Assembly: GCA_020632885.1 (NCBI GenBank)
Contig: JACKEQ010000004.1
Location: 124,001-188,000, forward strand
Direction of reading: 5' to 3'
DNA from: Alphaproteobacteria bacterium
GTDB taxonomy: Bacteria; Myxococcota_A; UBA796; GCA-2862545
Length of the DNA stretch: 64,000 nt
Shown: piece after piece, positions 43,049 through 53,918 of the stretch
How the letters are laid out: each line of letters begins with the position of its first letter
How positions within the stretch are numbered: the first letter of the stretch is position 1
The notes under the pieces: generated by a model
What the model was told of the DNA's origin: nothing
The model's database searches: none
What the model saw: only the letters and a program-made list of their open reading frames with translations
Translations under genes and position numbers: made by a program

Positions 43049-43887
43049 CGCTTGCGCCGGTTCAGGCCCACGACGTTCGTGCCGAGCGTGACGGTGCCGG
43101 CGCCGGCCATCGCATACCCCGTGATGTACAGGACGCGTATCCGCACCGCCGCCGCGTCGACGGCGTCGGGATCCTCGAAGGTACCCACCTTGAACGCCTT
43201 CTCCTGCCGTGCGGCGAGGGCGACGGCACCCGCACCGACCGCAGCGAGCCCGCCACCGACCGCCCAGAGGGCGACCGGGCGCCAGCGCTGCGGCACCGGC
43301 TTCGGCGCGGGTACGGGGGGAGCGTCGACCGGCTTGGGACGCGGCTCGGGCTCCGGCGACGGGAGCCCGGTGACCACGCTCCGATCCCCGTTCAGCACGT
43401 CCACCACGGACGTGAGCCCGCCCTGACCGTCGATCTGGACGAGGTGGTGACCCTTCACGACGGTCATGCGCTGACCGTGCCGGATGGGCTCACCGTCGAT
43501 GTACACGGTGCCGCCGCCGAGCACCCCGACCTCGACGCGCTTGTCGGACATGCGCCCCGCCCAGCTCCGGTGCAGGTCGACGAGCTCGGGGCCATAGGTC
43601 GCAGGGGGCGTGGCGAGGGGGTCGACCGTGACGGCGCGCATCGTGGCCTCCACGGCCTCGCGGTCCTCGGCGCGTGCGAGCGCGACGAGCGCATCGAGAC
43701 GGTAGAGGTCCAGGAGGGTCTCGCGGTCGACCACGGTGGTCTGACAGCCGAGCTGGGTGAGCGCGGCGTCCACGATGGCTGCGGCCTCTTCGACCTCGGC
43801 ATCGTCGTAGGCGGCACGGGCGCGGGCGACCTCGCCGGACGTCGGGGGGCACGCCCAGGCGGACAGCGCGAGCAGGAGGGCGATCAT
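43045..43887 (-). CDS. PEGA-like exported protein with C-terminal membrane segment
   Basis: This is a 280-residue protein. The ATG at 43887 overlaps the kinase stop (ATGA) and gives a signal peptide MIALLLALSAWA. A helical TPR-like N-terminal half is followed by a PEGA-like beta segment (GTVYIDGEPIRHGQRMTVVK), a Pro-rich linker and one or two hydrophobic segments near the end (VALWAVGGGLAAVGAGAVAL). It probably works with the kinase upstream. An ATG at 43899 is possible but less likely. Confidence 0.75.
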   Translation of the reverse strand: MIALLLALSAWACPPTSGEVARARAAYDDAEVEEAAAIVDAALTQLGCQTTVVDRETLLDLYRLDALVALARAEDREAVEATMRAVTVDPLATPPATYGPELVDLHRSWAGRMSDKRVEVGVLGGGTVYIDGEPIRHGQRMTVVKGHHLVQIDGQGGLTSVVDVLNGDRSVVTGLPSPEPEPRPKPVDAPPVPAPKPVPQRWRPVALWAVGGGLAAVGAGAVALAARQEKAFKVGTFEDPDAVDAAAVRIRVLYITGYAMAGAGTVTLGTNVVGLNRRKR

Positions 43888-45524
43888 CGGGGTTGGCATC
43901 TCTCCATGCGGACCGAGCACGCCAGTGTGGTGCGGGACCCGCTCTCGACGTGGAGACTACCCGCGTCGAGCACGTCCACGCCATTGAAGGACGCCTGGAT
44001 GGTGTAGTCGCCGGGGGCCAGGAAGGCCGGGAGGCGCGTGCGGCCGGCGTCCGACACGGCGTAGGCGACCGAGGTCCCCGTGAGCTCGACGTAGCCCGGC
44101 GGCTCGGCGGGCGGCGGGGGCGGGAGGTCTGCGGGCGCCTCCGGAGCCGGTGCGGGTCGCGGGGCGCGCGGGGCCGAGGGGGCGGGATGGGGTTCCGGGG
44201 GCGGTGGGTCCACCGGCTCGGGCGCGACGGGCGCGGGAGCCACCACAGGCACGACTGGAGGCACGACGACCGCCGCCGCGGGCTCACCGGCGAGCCCGTA
44301 GGTCGCGTACCCCACACCCACACCCGCTCCCAGGGACCCCAGAGCGATCCCGAGCGCGAGAAGGCCCGTGCCCGCGAGCAGGCCGACGGTGAGCACCGGC
44401 GCGTCCGAGGGCACGCTCGGGACCGGTGGCCGAGCGGGTCGCTCGAGGGTCTCCACGGAGTGTGGGCGCACCGGAGGTGCTGGGAGCGCGGGCTCCTCCG
44501 GGGGGCGCTCCTTCGGCGTCGGGACCAGCGATGGCGAGAGGGACCCCGGTCCCGGCGGGGGCAGCAGCAGCCCCTCGGTCACCGTGCGGCCCTCCATGTC
44601 CCCCTTGATCGGCGGGAGGTCGTACCAGTCGCGCTTGCGGCACCAGCGATCCAGGGACGGTCCGCCCAGACCATCGGCCATCGTGTCCAGGGACCGCTGC
44701 AGCTCCGCCGGGGACATCCGGGCTTCGGGGTCGTGGGCCAGGACGTTCGCGAGCAGGTCCCGCATCCCGGGGTCCGCGACGCGCTCCAGGGTCTCCGCGA
44801 GGTGGATGGCGTAGCGCTCGGCGGAGACGGCGAGACCGACCTGCATGGGGATCGGCAGGGTGCCGTAGAAGCGCTCGCCCACCAGGCCCTCGAACAGCAC
44901 GGTGCCCACCGCGAAGACATCGCTGGCCACGAGCGTCCCGTGCTCCAGGAACCGCTCGGGGGCCATGTAGGCCGGGCTGCCCACGAGCATCCCCGTGCGC
45001 GTGCGCGACTCACGCTCCACAGCGTCGGTGCGGGCGATCCCGAAGTCCAGCAGCTTCACGTGCCCATGCCGGCTGATCCGGATGTTGGACGGCTTGATGT
45101 CGCGGTGGACCATGCGGAGGGGGTCGAGACGCCCGCGCGGAACGCTGTTCCAGGCTGCGTCGATGGCGCTCGCCACCTGCGAGAGGGCCGTGGCCAGGGC
45201 CCGGGGTCCCATCGGGTCCGGCGGACGCAGGCAGGCGGAGAGGTCGTGACCATCGACGAGCTCGGTGACCAGGGAGATCCGCTCCTCGAGCAGGACGAGG
45301 TCCAGCACCCGGAGGATCGTCGGGTGATCCAGCCGCGCGAGCAGCCGCCCCTCGTCGCGGAGGCGCCGGACCGCCTGCCCGTCCGCGTCGATGTCGCGCC
45401 GCAGGACCTTCACGGCCACGGTGCGCTCGGAGCCTCCGGACTGCACCATGCGCGCCTGGTACACCTCACCGAACCCGCCGCGTCCCAGGCAGCGCTCGAT
45501 CGTGAAGGTGCGACCCGCTTCCAT
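43884..45524 (-). CDS. Membrane Ser/Thr protein kinase
   Basis: This is a 546-residue Hanks-type kinase. The catalytic domain occupies about residues 8-280, with Gly loop LGRGGFGEVY, VAVKVLR Lys, HRDIKPSN, DFG and APE. A Pro-rich linker leads to one membrane helix (about residues 370-400) and an extracytoplasmic tail with Pro-rich linker and a PEGA-like end (GYVELTGTSVAYAVSD). It is the first gene of the operon kinase-PEGA-nuclease and is divergent from an FHA-sigma54 activator. That activator could bind phosphothreonine made by this kinase. Confidence 0.93.
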   Translation of the reverse strand: MEAGRTFTIERCLGRGGFGEVYQARMVQSGGSERTVAVKVLRRDIDADGQAVRRLRDEGRLLARLDHPTILRVLDLVLLEERISLVTELVDGHDLSACLRPPDPMGPRALATALSQVASAIDAAWNSVPRGRLDPLRMVHRDIKPSNIRISRHGHVKLLDFGIARTDAVERESRTRTGMLVGSPAYMAPERFLEHGTLVASDVFAVGTVLFEGLVGERFYGTLPIPMQVGLAVSAERYAIHLAETLERVADPGMRDLLANVLAHDPEARMSPAELQRSLDTMADGLGGPSLDRWCRKRDWYDLPPIKGDMEGRTVTEGLLLPPPGPGSLSPSLVPTPKERPPEEPALPAPPVRPHSVETLERPARPPVPSVPSDAPVLTVGLLAGTGLLALGIALGSLGAGVGVGYATYGLAGEPAAAVVVPPVVPVVAPAPVAPEPVDPPPPEPHPAPSAPRAPRPAPAPEAPADLPPPPPAEPPGYVELTGTSVAYAVSDAGRTRLPAFLAPGDYTIQASFNGVDVLDAGSLHVESGSRTTLACSVRMERCQPR

Positions 45525-45626
45525 CCGCGCATCTTTCCGCGCCGTCCGCGCGATCGCAACCGGCTGCCGACCGACGGTGGTCGACGGTCGTCACCCGCTG
45601 TGCACGACGGAGGCGGGCGCTCGCGT

Positions 45627-45643
45627 TCGGCACGCCCCTTGAA
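45627..45643 (+). promoter_or_regulatory. Sigma54-like promoter for the FHA activator
   Basis: The sequence CGGCACG-CCCC-TTGAA matches the -24/-12 sigma54 consensus except GA instead of GC at -12. GG and G are at the right distance (12 bases). It ends 23 bases before the ATG at 45667. This suggests autoregulation of the activator. Confidence 0.55.
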
Positions 45644-45666
45644 GAGGGCCCGGGCCGGAGGTGAAG

Positions 45667-47316
<1,650 letters not shown>

Positions 47317-47317
47317 G

Positions 47318-48712
47318 TCACCGCGTCCCGGGGTCCGGCGCGCGCACGGGGTCGAGCACCTCGGCGCGCCCGTCCCCGTCGAGGTCGCGGAGCACCGTCG
47401 CCCGCCCGACCCGCTCGAAGGGCTGGCGGCCGCCCAGCTCGGCGTCCGCGGCCGGCGCGGGCACCGCCGACCATCCCTCGCGGCCCGAGCCCCACCACAC
47501 CCAGCCCCAGCCGATGTCGTACCGGGACCTCGCGTCGTTCGTCGCGTCGATGGCCCGTCGGTCCGGCGCGCCGACCCAGAGGTCCCAGAGCCCGTCTGCG
47601 TCGAGGTCCCCGACGGCGACATGCTTCCCGAAGTGCTCGGGCTCCGCCCGGGGATTCGTGAACCGCGCGACCGGCACGGCCGTGCCAGGGAACCGCGGCA
47701 CGTCGTCGTACACCACCACGGCACCCTGCCCGCCCGACCACGCCGGGGCCCCGACCACCAGCGCCCCGTCCACGGTGGCGAGCGAAGCGCCGAACCGGCC
47801 CCGCTCCGTCTCGCGGGGCAGGACGGTCCAGCTTTCCTCCTCGGTGAGCATGCCGCCCGGCGCCTCACGGAGGCCGCCTGGCTGGACGAACACGACCCCC
47901 GTGTCGTCGCTGCCCACGAAGGGCGCCCCGATCGCGACGTCCGCGCTGCCGTCGCCGGTGAGGTCGGACCCGCAGGCCATCGCGTAGCCGGCACCCGCCG
48001 CCGCCTCCGGCCCCCACCACACGGGCCCGACGTCCCACGGCGCCTGGCGGCCCGTCGCCAGCCGCTCGGAGGCCAGCAACACCACCGCACCCGCGAGCCG
48101 CGGCACCCCGACGTCGCCCGGTCGCGTCCAGGAGGGGTCGGTGGGCTCCGCGAAGCGAGGTGAGGTCGCCAGGAGGTCCTGCAGGCCGTCCCCGGTGACG
48201 TCCCCACACGCGACCAGCGCCGTCCCGAAGCCGTCCGCGGGCATGCCGCCCACGATGCGCAGATCGTAGCCGGCGGGATCGGTGGTCCCGGGTGGGAAGC
48301 GGTAGACGATGCCGCGTCCGCCGTCCGCGTCGGGCGCGCCCACCCAGAGCTCGGGCTCGCCGTCGCCGTCGGTGTCGGCCCAGGCCACCGAGGTCCCGAA
48401 CCCCTCCCCCTGCCGGTCGAGCCGGACCGAGAGCACGTCCTCGACGGGCTCCTCGCCCGTCGGGACGTCCACCACCGCAATGGACCCGCGCTCGGGCATG
48501 CCGACCAGCAACGCGCCCACCCGCCCGTCCACCGACCAGCCCGCACCGTCCGGGAGGGACCCCAGCACCGCGTCGCGCACGTCGTCCGTCGTCGTGCGCG
48601 GCCCGAGGTCTCCGGATCGCACGACCAGGAGCCGAGAGGCCGGCCACGCAGACTCGCACGAAGGCCCTCCACACTCCGGCGTGCACGCGAGCCAGGCCGC
48701 GAACGTGATCAC
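47318..48712 (-). CDS. FG-GAP beta-propeller lipoprotein
   Basis: This is a 464-residue protein with about six FG-GAP-like repeats carrying calcium loops such as DTDGDGEPELWVGAP, DVTGDGLQDLL and DLDADGLWDLWVGAP. It is an integrin-alpha-like beta-propeller, probably displayed on the envelope. I start at GTG 48712, giving leader MITFAAWLAC with a Cys at residue 10. A GGAGG site lies five bases upstream (48718-48722). An ATG at 48739 would add nine residues (MLQPPVEDP) and is possible. Its partner is unknown. Confidence 0.75.
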   Translation of the reverse strand: MITFAAWLACTPECGGPSCESAWPASRLLVVRSGDLGPRTTTDDVRDAVLGSLPDGAGWSVDGRVGALLVGMPERGSIAVVDVPTGEEPVEDVLSVRLDRQGEGFGTSVAWADTDGDGEPELWVGAPDADGGRGIVYRFPPGTTDPAGYDLRIVGGMPADGFGTALVACGDVTGDGLQDLLATSPRFAEPTDPSWTRPGDVGVPRLAGAVVLLASERLATGRQAPWDVGPVWWGPEAAAGAGYAMACGSDLTGDGSADVAIGAPFVGSDDTGVVFVQPGGLREAPGGMLTEEESWTVLPRETERGRFGASLATVDGALVVGAPAWSGGQGAVVVYDDVPRFPGTAVPVARFTNPRAEPEHFGKHVAVGDLDADGLWDLWVGAPDRRAIDATNDARSRYDIGWGWVWWGSGREGWSAVPAPAADAELGGRQPFERVGRATVLRDLDGDGRAEVLDPVRAPDPGTR

Positions 48713-48766
48713 GGGGTCCTCCACGGGTGGTTGTAGCATGGGCCCCACCGCCCCCGTGGAGTCCCC

Positions 48767-49972
48767 GTGCAGCGCGTGATCACCGGCATCGACGTCCTCC
48801 TCACCCTCGATCCCGAGAACGGCGAGGGCCCCCTCGGGGAGCTCCGCGACGCGGCGGTCCTGCTCGAGGACGACCGCGTCCTCTGGATCGGGGCCAGCGC
48901 CCAGGCGCCGCCGGCGGACGAGCGGGTCGACGCGGCCGGCTGCCTCGTGATGCCCGCCCTCGTCGACATGCACACCCACGCCATCTGGGCCGGCTCCCGG
49001 GCCGGCGAGTTCCAGCAGCGCCTCGCGGGGGCCGACTACACGGCCATCCTGGAGGCGGGCGGGGGCATCCTGTCCACCGTGCGCCACACGCGCGCCGCCG
49101 GAGACGAGGCGCTGATCGCGGGGTGCACGGCGCGCCTGGCACGCATGCGGGCCCGGGGCGTCGGGGCGGTCGAGGTGAAGTCCGGCTACGGGCTGTCCCC
49201 GGAGCACGAGGCGCGCCTGCTGCGATGCGCGCGGGAAGCGGGCCACCGCGCGGGTGTGCGGGTGCTCACCACGTTCCTCGGCGCCCACGCCGTCCCCGCC
49301 GAGTGGCGGCCCGACCGTGAGGGGTACGTCCAGCACGTGATCGAAGAGCAGCTCCCGCTGGCGGCACCCCACGCCGACTTCGTGGACGTGTACGTGGACC
49401 GGGGGGCCTTCACGGTCGAGGAGGGTGAGCGCATCCTCCGGGCGGGGCAGGCGATCGGGCTCCGCGCGCGTCTCCACGCCGAGCAGGTCGAGCGGACCGG
49501 GGCCGCCGCGATGGGCGCCCGCATCGGCGCCCTGTCCGCCGACCACCTCGAGCGGCTCGACGCCGACGGGATCGACGCGCTGGCGCGGGCCGGGACCATC
49601 GCCGGCCTCCTGCCGGGCGCCATGCTCTACCTCCGCGATGCGGCCCCACCCGTCGCCGCCTTCCGCGAGGCCGGTGTGCGCATGGCGGTCGCCACGGACT
49701 GCAACCCCGGGAGCTCGCCGGTGGACGACCTCTGGACGGCCGGCACGCTGGCGGCGGTCACGATGCGCCTGACGGTGGAGGAGGTCCTGCTCGGGATGAC
49801 CCGCCATGCCGCGGACGCCCTCGGGCTCGCGGATCGCGGGCGCATCGCGGTGGGGTCGACCGGCCCGCTGCTCGTCGTGGAGCCCCCGCCGGCCGAGCCT
49901 CCTTCCGCCGCCGCCCTCGTCCAGCACCTCGGCGCGCCGCGCCTCCGGGCCATCGTCCAGCACCCGGGTTAG
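48767..49972 (+). CDS. hutI: Imidazolonepropionase
   Basis: This 401-residue amidohydrolase opens the imidazolone ring in histidine breakdown. It has VDMHTHAIWAGSRAGEF with the metal His pair, EVKSGYGL, FLGAHAVP, HAEQ, and ATDCNPGSSP, all typical of HutI. The start is GTG at 48767, 27 bases after TAGCAT at 48734-48739. The other hut genes are absent from the window, so the pathway is split or incomplete here. Confidence 0.93.
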   Translation: MQRVITGIDVLLTLDPENGEGPLGELRDAAVLLEDDRVLWIGASAQAPPADERVDAAGCLVMPALVDMHTHAIWAGSRAGEFQQRLAGADYTAILEAGGGILSTVRHTRAAGDEALIAGCTARLARMRARGVGAVEVKSGYGLSPEHEARLLRCAREAGHRAGVRVLTTFLGAHAVPAEWRPDREGYVQHVIEEQLPLAAPHADFVDVYVDRGAFTVEEGERILRAGQAIGLRARLHAEQVERTGAAAMGARIGALSADHLERLDADGIDALARAGTIAGLLPGAMLYLRDAAPPVAAFREAGVRMAVATDCNPGSSPVDDLWTAGTLAAVTMRLTVEEVLLGMTRHAADALGLADRGRIAVGSTGPLLVVEPPPAEPPSAAALVQHLGAPRLRAIVQHPG

Positions 49973-49994
49973 CCCTCCGGCCCCCGGAGGAAGC

Positions 49995-50774
49995 ATGTCG
50001 AAGTACGAGAAGGAGCGCGCCCTGGCCGAGAGGACCGCGAAGCGCGCAGGCCAGGCGATCCTGGAGGTCTGGAACCGCGACTTCGACGTGGAGCAGAAGG
50101 ACGGCGGCAAGGGTCCCCTCACCGAGGCGGACCTCGCGGCCAACGCGATCCTCATCGAGGACATCCAGGCGGCCTTCCCGGACGACGGGATCCTCTCCGA
50201 GGAGACGAAGGACACCCCGGAGCGCCTCACCAAGTCGCGCGTCTGGATCATCGATCCGCTCGACGGCACCCGCGAGTTCACGCTGAAGATGCCCGAGTTC
50301 TGCGTGTCCGTCGGGTTCGTCGTCGACGGCCAGCCGGTCGTCGGCGCCCTGTTCAACCCCGCCACCGGCGAGCTCGTCTCGGCCGAGGTGGGCGTCGGCG
50401 TCACCCTCGATGGCGAGCCCGCTGGCGTGACGGGCCACGCGGACGTCGAGGGCGGTCGGTTCCTCGTCAGCCGCTCCGAGCACAAGAAGGGGTGGTTCGC
50501 AGCCTACGAGGACAAGGCCGACATGCTGCCGATGGGCAGCGTCGCCTGGAAGTTCGCGCTCGTCGCGGTCGGCCGGGCGGAGGCCACCTTCACGCCCAAG
50601 CCCCGCAACGAGTGGGACCTCTGCGGCGGTGTGGCGGCGGTGCTCGCGGGCGGTGGCCACGCGTCGAACGGCAAGGGCGAGCCCTACCGCTTCAACAGCC
50701 CCGACCCCCTCCACATCGGGGTGTGCGGCACCAACGGCGCCATCCACGACGCCGTGCTCCAGATGATGGGATGA
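49995..50774 (+). CDS. Inositol-phosphatase family (HisN/CysQ-like)
   Basis: This is a 259-residue metal-dependent phosphatase. Family motifs are the Lys/Glu segment GPLTEADLAAN, ILSEETKD, the signature WIIDPLDGTREF and the second metal Asp in EWDLCGGVAAVLAGGG. The family includes CysQ (3'-phosphoadenosine-5'-phosphate phosphatase) and histidinol-phosphatase HisN. It cannot be placed more precisely from sequence; CysQ-like is the better fit. GGAGG precedes ATG 49995. It overlaps the MFS gene (ATGA). Confidence 0.9.
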   Translation: MSKYEKERALAERTAKRAGQAILEVWNRDFDVEQKDGGKGPLTEADLAANAILIEDIQAAFPDDGILSEETKDTPERLTKSRVWIIDPLDGTREFTLKMPEFCVSVGFVVDGQPVVGALFNPATGELVSAEVGVGVTLDGEPAGVTGHADVEGGRFLVSRSEHKKGWFAAYEDKADMLPMGSVAWKFALVAVGRAEATFTPKPRNEWDLCGGVAAVLAGGGHASNGKGEPYRFNSPDPLHIGVCGTNGAIHDAVLQMMG

Positions 50775-51949
50775 CCCCCCAGAAGCCCCGCATCGCCCCC
50801 GTCCTCCTCACGGTCGCCCTCGACCTGGTCGGGTTCGGCATCGTCATCCCGCTCCTGTCGTTCTACGCGGAGAGCTTCGGTGCGGGCGCGCTCCAGGTCA
50901 CCCTCCTGATGGCCGTGTACAGCGTGGCCCAGTTCGTGATGACGCCCGTGTGGGGGCGTCTCTCGGACACCCACGGTCGCCGGCCCGTCCTGCTCTTCAG
51001 CATCGGCACGACCGCCGCCATGCTGACCCTCTTCGCGTTCGCACCGAGCCTCTGGGTGCTCTTCCTGGCCCGAGCGCTCCACGGCGCCGCAGCGGCCAAC
51101 ATCAGCACCGCACAGGCCTACGTCGCCGACGTCACCACCCCCGCGGACCGCGCGAAGGGCATGGGGCTCGTGGGTGCGTCCATCGGGCTCGGGTTCACCG
51201 TGGGTCCCTGGCTCGGCGGCGAGCTCGCGGGCTTCGGCCACCGCGTGCCGATCCTCGTCGCCGCCGGCCTGTCGCTGCTCAACCTCGCCTGGGTCGCCGC
51301 CCGCCTGCCCGAGTCGCGCCAGCCGGGCGCCGCCAGCGACGCACACCGCCGCACGCTCGACCCCCGCAGCCTCCTGGCCGGTCTGACCCACCCCGTCGTG
51401 GGGCTCGCGATCCTGCTCACCTTCGTCGCCGTGTTCGCGTTCGCGATGATGGAGAGCACCATCGCGCTCGTCGCCGAGCACCGCTGGACCTGGGACGAGG
51501 CGGACGTCGGGCGGATGCTCGGCGTGGTCGGCATCATCGGGATCATCGTCCAGGGCGGACTGCTCGGTCGGCTCGCCCGTCGGTTCGGGGAGCCCATCCT
51601 CGTGTCTGCCGGGTACCTCTCCATGGGCCTGGGCTTCGCGCTCCTGTCCGTGGCGAGCGGCGCGGAGCTGTGGCTCGGCGTCGTGCTCCTGGCGCTCGGC
51701 AACTCGCTGGCCGTCCCGTCGCTGAACGCGCTGATCAGCCGGGCCACCGACGCGAGCGAGCAGGGACGCGTGCTGGGCGTGAACCAGTCCATGTCCGCGC
51801 TGGCCCGCGCCATCGGGCCGGCCACCGGCGGCGTGCTCTACACGCAGTGGTTCGACGGCGGCGCCCTGGCGGCGGCTTCCGTGATGATGTTCGCGGCGCT
51901 GGCGCTGTCGGTGCCCGCGACCCGCCGCGCGAGGAGCAGCCATGCGTGA
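50771..51949 (+). CDS. MFS transporter, TetA/DHA1-like
   Basis: This 392-residue inner-membrane protein has about 12 helices. Motif A between helices 2 and 3 reads GRLSDTHGRRPVLL, and the protein begins with LDLVGFGIVIPLL as in TetA-type drug antiporters. It may export drugs or sugars; the substrate cannot be told. It is coupled to the phosphatase gene upstream by ATGA and overlaps the small membrane gene by eight bases. Confidence 0.9.
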   Translation: MTPQKPRIAPVLLTVALDLVGFGIVIPLLSFYAESFGAGALQVTLLMAVYSVAQFVMTPVWGRLSDTHGRRPVLLFSIGTTAAMLTLFAFAPSLWVLFLARALHGAAAANISTAQAYVADVTTPADRAKGMGLVGASIGLGFTVGPWLGGELAGFGHRVPILVAAGLSLLNLAWVAARLPESRQPGAASDAHRRTLDPRSLLAGLTHPVVGLAILLTFVAVFAFAMMESTIALVAEHRWTWDEADVGRMLGVVGIIGIIVQGGLLGRLARRFGEPILVSAGYLSMGLGFALLSVASGAELWLGVVLLALGNSLAVPSLNALISRATDASEQGRVLGVNQSMSALARAIGPATGGVLYTQWFDGGALAAASVMMFAALALSVPATRRARSSHA

Positions 51950-52445
51950 GCCGTTCACCGTCGAGGCCGACCTCGACGGCACCACCGTGCGCATCCGCCG
52001 TCCGCCGGCCCTCCGGCACTACCAGCCGCTCTTCCTCCTCGCCGGCCTGTCGCTGGCGGGCGGGTCCTACGCGATCATGGCGGGCCAGGGCCCCCTCGGA
52101 GCCGCCGCGTTCCTCGGTTCCATCGCGCTGTTCGTGGCCGCCGCCTGGGTGATGCGCATCACGCCCGCGGAGCACCACGAGGTCGTGCTCTCGCCCAACC
52201 GGGTGGTCGTGGACGAGACCGTGTTCGACGCGGGCTCGCTGTCCCTGATCCTCACCGACGAGAAGATCGTGTTCCGCGACCGCGACCACCAGGCCGAGAT
52301 CTGGCACTCCATCCAGCGTCTCGACGAGCGCATGCGCCTCCGCACCCTGCTGGAGGGGGCGATCGACCGCGCGCGCAACCGCCACGGCGAAGGAGGCGAG
52401 GAGGTCCCCGAAGACCTCCGCCGCCGCCCCGAGGTGCACGCCTAG
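51942..52445 (+). CDS. Small membrane protein of unknown function
   Basis: This is a 167-residue protein with two hydrophobic helices (about residues 30-50 and 55-72) between an acidic N-terminus and a C-terminal cytoplasmic part with a charged tail. It starts at ATG 51942, overlapping the MFS gene by eight bases. It resembles PH-like membrane domains only loosely. It is convergent with the patatin-like gene and overlaps it by four bases. Confidence 0.65.
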   Translation: MREPFTVEADLDGTTVRIRRPPALRHYQPLFLLAGLSLAGGSYAIMAGQGPLGAAAFLGSIALFVAAAWVMRITPAEHHEVVLSPNRVVVDETVFDAGSLSLILTDEKIVFRDRDHQAEIWHSIQRLDERMRLRTLLEGAIDRARNRHGEGGEEVPEDLRRRPEVHA

Positions 52446-53869
52446 TCTCCGAGCACCGGGATGGGACGCATCATCTCGGTGATGAACGGCATGTGCGGCT
52501 CCATCCGCCGGGAGCCCCAGCGCATGGCCGTCATCGCGTCCTTCACGGACGGCACGAGGTTCATCGGCGAGAGCGTGCGGTCGAAGTCCAGGTAGAGGTC
52601 CGCGAACTGCAGGTCGTCCTCCACGTTCGCCGTGCGCACGGCCTGCATCAGCGGGAACCACGCGAGCTTCCGGGCGTGGGGCGCGAAGCAGTCGAGGGCG
52701 AGCACGAACACGTTCCGCCGCCCGTAGGCCCCCGAGACCACCGTCTCCCAGCAGATCCGCGCGGGCACGTTGCTCACCATGCCACCCTCGCCGAGCCGGG
52801 TGATGCCGTGATCCGCGTAGAGCGCGTCCAGGATGCGCACCATGCGGGGGTCGTCGCGGAGGACGTCGTAGTGGATGACGCCCGGGATGGCCGCCGAGAA
52901 CCCGGCCGCGTCGAGCACGTCGAAGTCCTCCGTGCCGGGCGTCCGCCCGAGCACGACCTGCTCCAGCGCGTCCCGGCGCGCCAGGAACTCGCGGATGACG
53001 CCGATGGTCTTGAAGCCCGACCGCAGCTTCGCCCGCATGCCCGAGCGCAGGTCGTCGTCCAGCAGGTGCTCGTAGTAGTCCAGGTCGTGCTTCAGGGCGT
53101 CCATCGTGATGCCGGTCGCCACGATGAACAGCGGGATGCCCATGTCCGACAGCCAGAGCGGCCGCGAGTCGTCCTCCGTGCGGAACATGCTGCCGAGCAG
53201 GTGCCGGAGCTGGAGGCGCAGGGCGGCGGGCATGCCGTACCGGTTCTTGGTGTGGAAGGCCCCGAACACCCGGGTCCAGGCGAGCGCCCGTGCTCCCGCG
53301 ATGAGCGGCGCCATGTCGTAGCGCGCCCGACGCGCCCGGAACATCGCCATCAGCGCGCCGATGCTGGTCCCGGCCATCAGGGACGGAGCCAGACCGTGGT
53401 GCTCGAGCTGCTCGTAGCAGCCGGGGTAGACGTAGCCCGCGCCGCCTCCTCCCCCGCTCGCCACGGCGAGCAGGCGCGTGGTCACCTCGGCCTCGAGGTC
53501 CTCCCGCGGGATCGGCAGGTGCTCGAGCAGGCTGGCCCGTGCCCGGCGGGTGGACGCCACCACCTCGGGCATGACGCGCGCGACCTCCCACAGCGAGTCC
53601 GCGCGCTTGATGAGGGGCTCGACGAGATCGCGGAGCGTCCACGCATGGAGCTGGAGGGGCCCGTCGACGTCGATGTCGTCGCCGTCCGAGGTTCGGACGC
53701 CCGTGAGCCGCGCGAAGGACAGCGCGTACCGCAGGCTCTCGTACACGGGCACGACGTCCGCGTCCGGGCGCGCGAGGTAGAGCTGCACCACGCGCGCCTC
53801 GAGGCGGTCGAACACGCGCCGGCGTCGCGCCAGTCTCTCGGTCTCGGTGGCTGTCGGGATGCCCGGCAC
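52442..53869 (-). CDS. Patatin-like phospholipase family protein
   Basis: This is a 475-residue protein. The lipid-binding oxyanion loop is Gly-rich (ASGGGGGAGYVYPG), the nucleophile elbow is GTSIG and the late acidic motif is EGGMVSNVP. In patatins the last motif is normally DG[GA] with catalytic Asp; here it reads EGG, so the dyad Asp is replaced by Glu. A 160-residue helical N-terminal region precedes the fold. The start is GTG at 53869; no other start fits. No signal peptide is seen. Phospholipase or other acyl hydrolase activity is likely. Confidence 0.8.
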   Translation of the reverse strand: MPGIPTATETERLARRRRVFDRLEARVVQLYLARPDADVVPVYESLRYALSFARLTGVRTSDGDDIDVDGPLQLHAWTLRDLVEPLIKRADSLWEVARVMPEVVASTRRARASLLEHLPIPREDLEAEVTTRLLAVASGGGGGAGYVYPGCYEQLEHHGLAPSLMAGTSIGALMAMFRARRARYDMAPLIAGARALAWTRVFGAFHTKNRYGMPAALRLQLRHLLGSMFRTEDDSRPLWLSDMGIPLFIVATGITMDALKHDLDYYEHLLDDDLRSGMRAKLRSGFKTIGVIREFLARRDALEQVVLGRTPGTEDFDVLDAAGFSAAIPGVIHYDVLRDDPRMVRILDALYADHGITRLGEGGMVSNVPARICWETVVSGAYGRRNVFVLALDCFAPHARKLAWFPLMQAVRTANVEDDLQFADLYLDFDRTLSPMNLVPSVKDAMTAMRWGSRRMEPHMPFITEMMRPIPVLGD

Positions 53870-53918
53870 CGGCGCAGCATAGCGGAACGGGCCGCGCAGC
53901 GGGCCGCCCGTGGGCGCC

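Noticed and set aside
49000..50000. A complete histidine utilisation operon.
   Set aside because: Only hutI is recognised; no hutH, hutU or hutG is adjacent.
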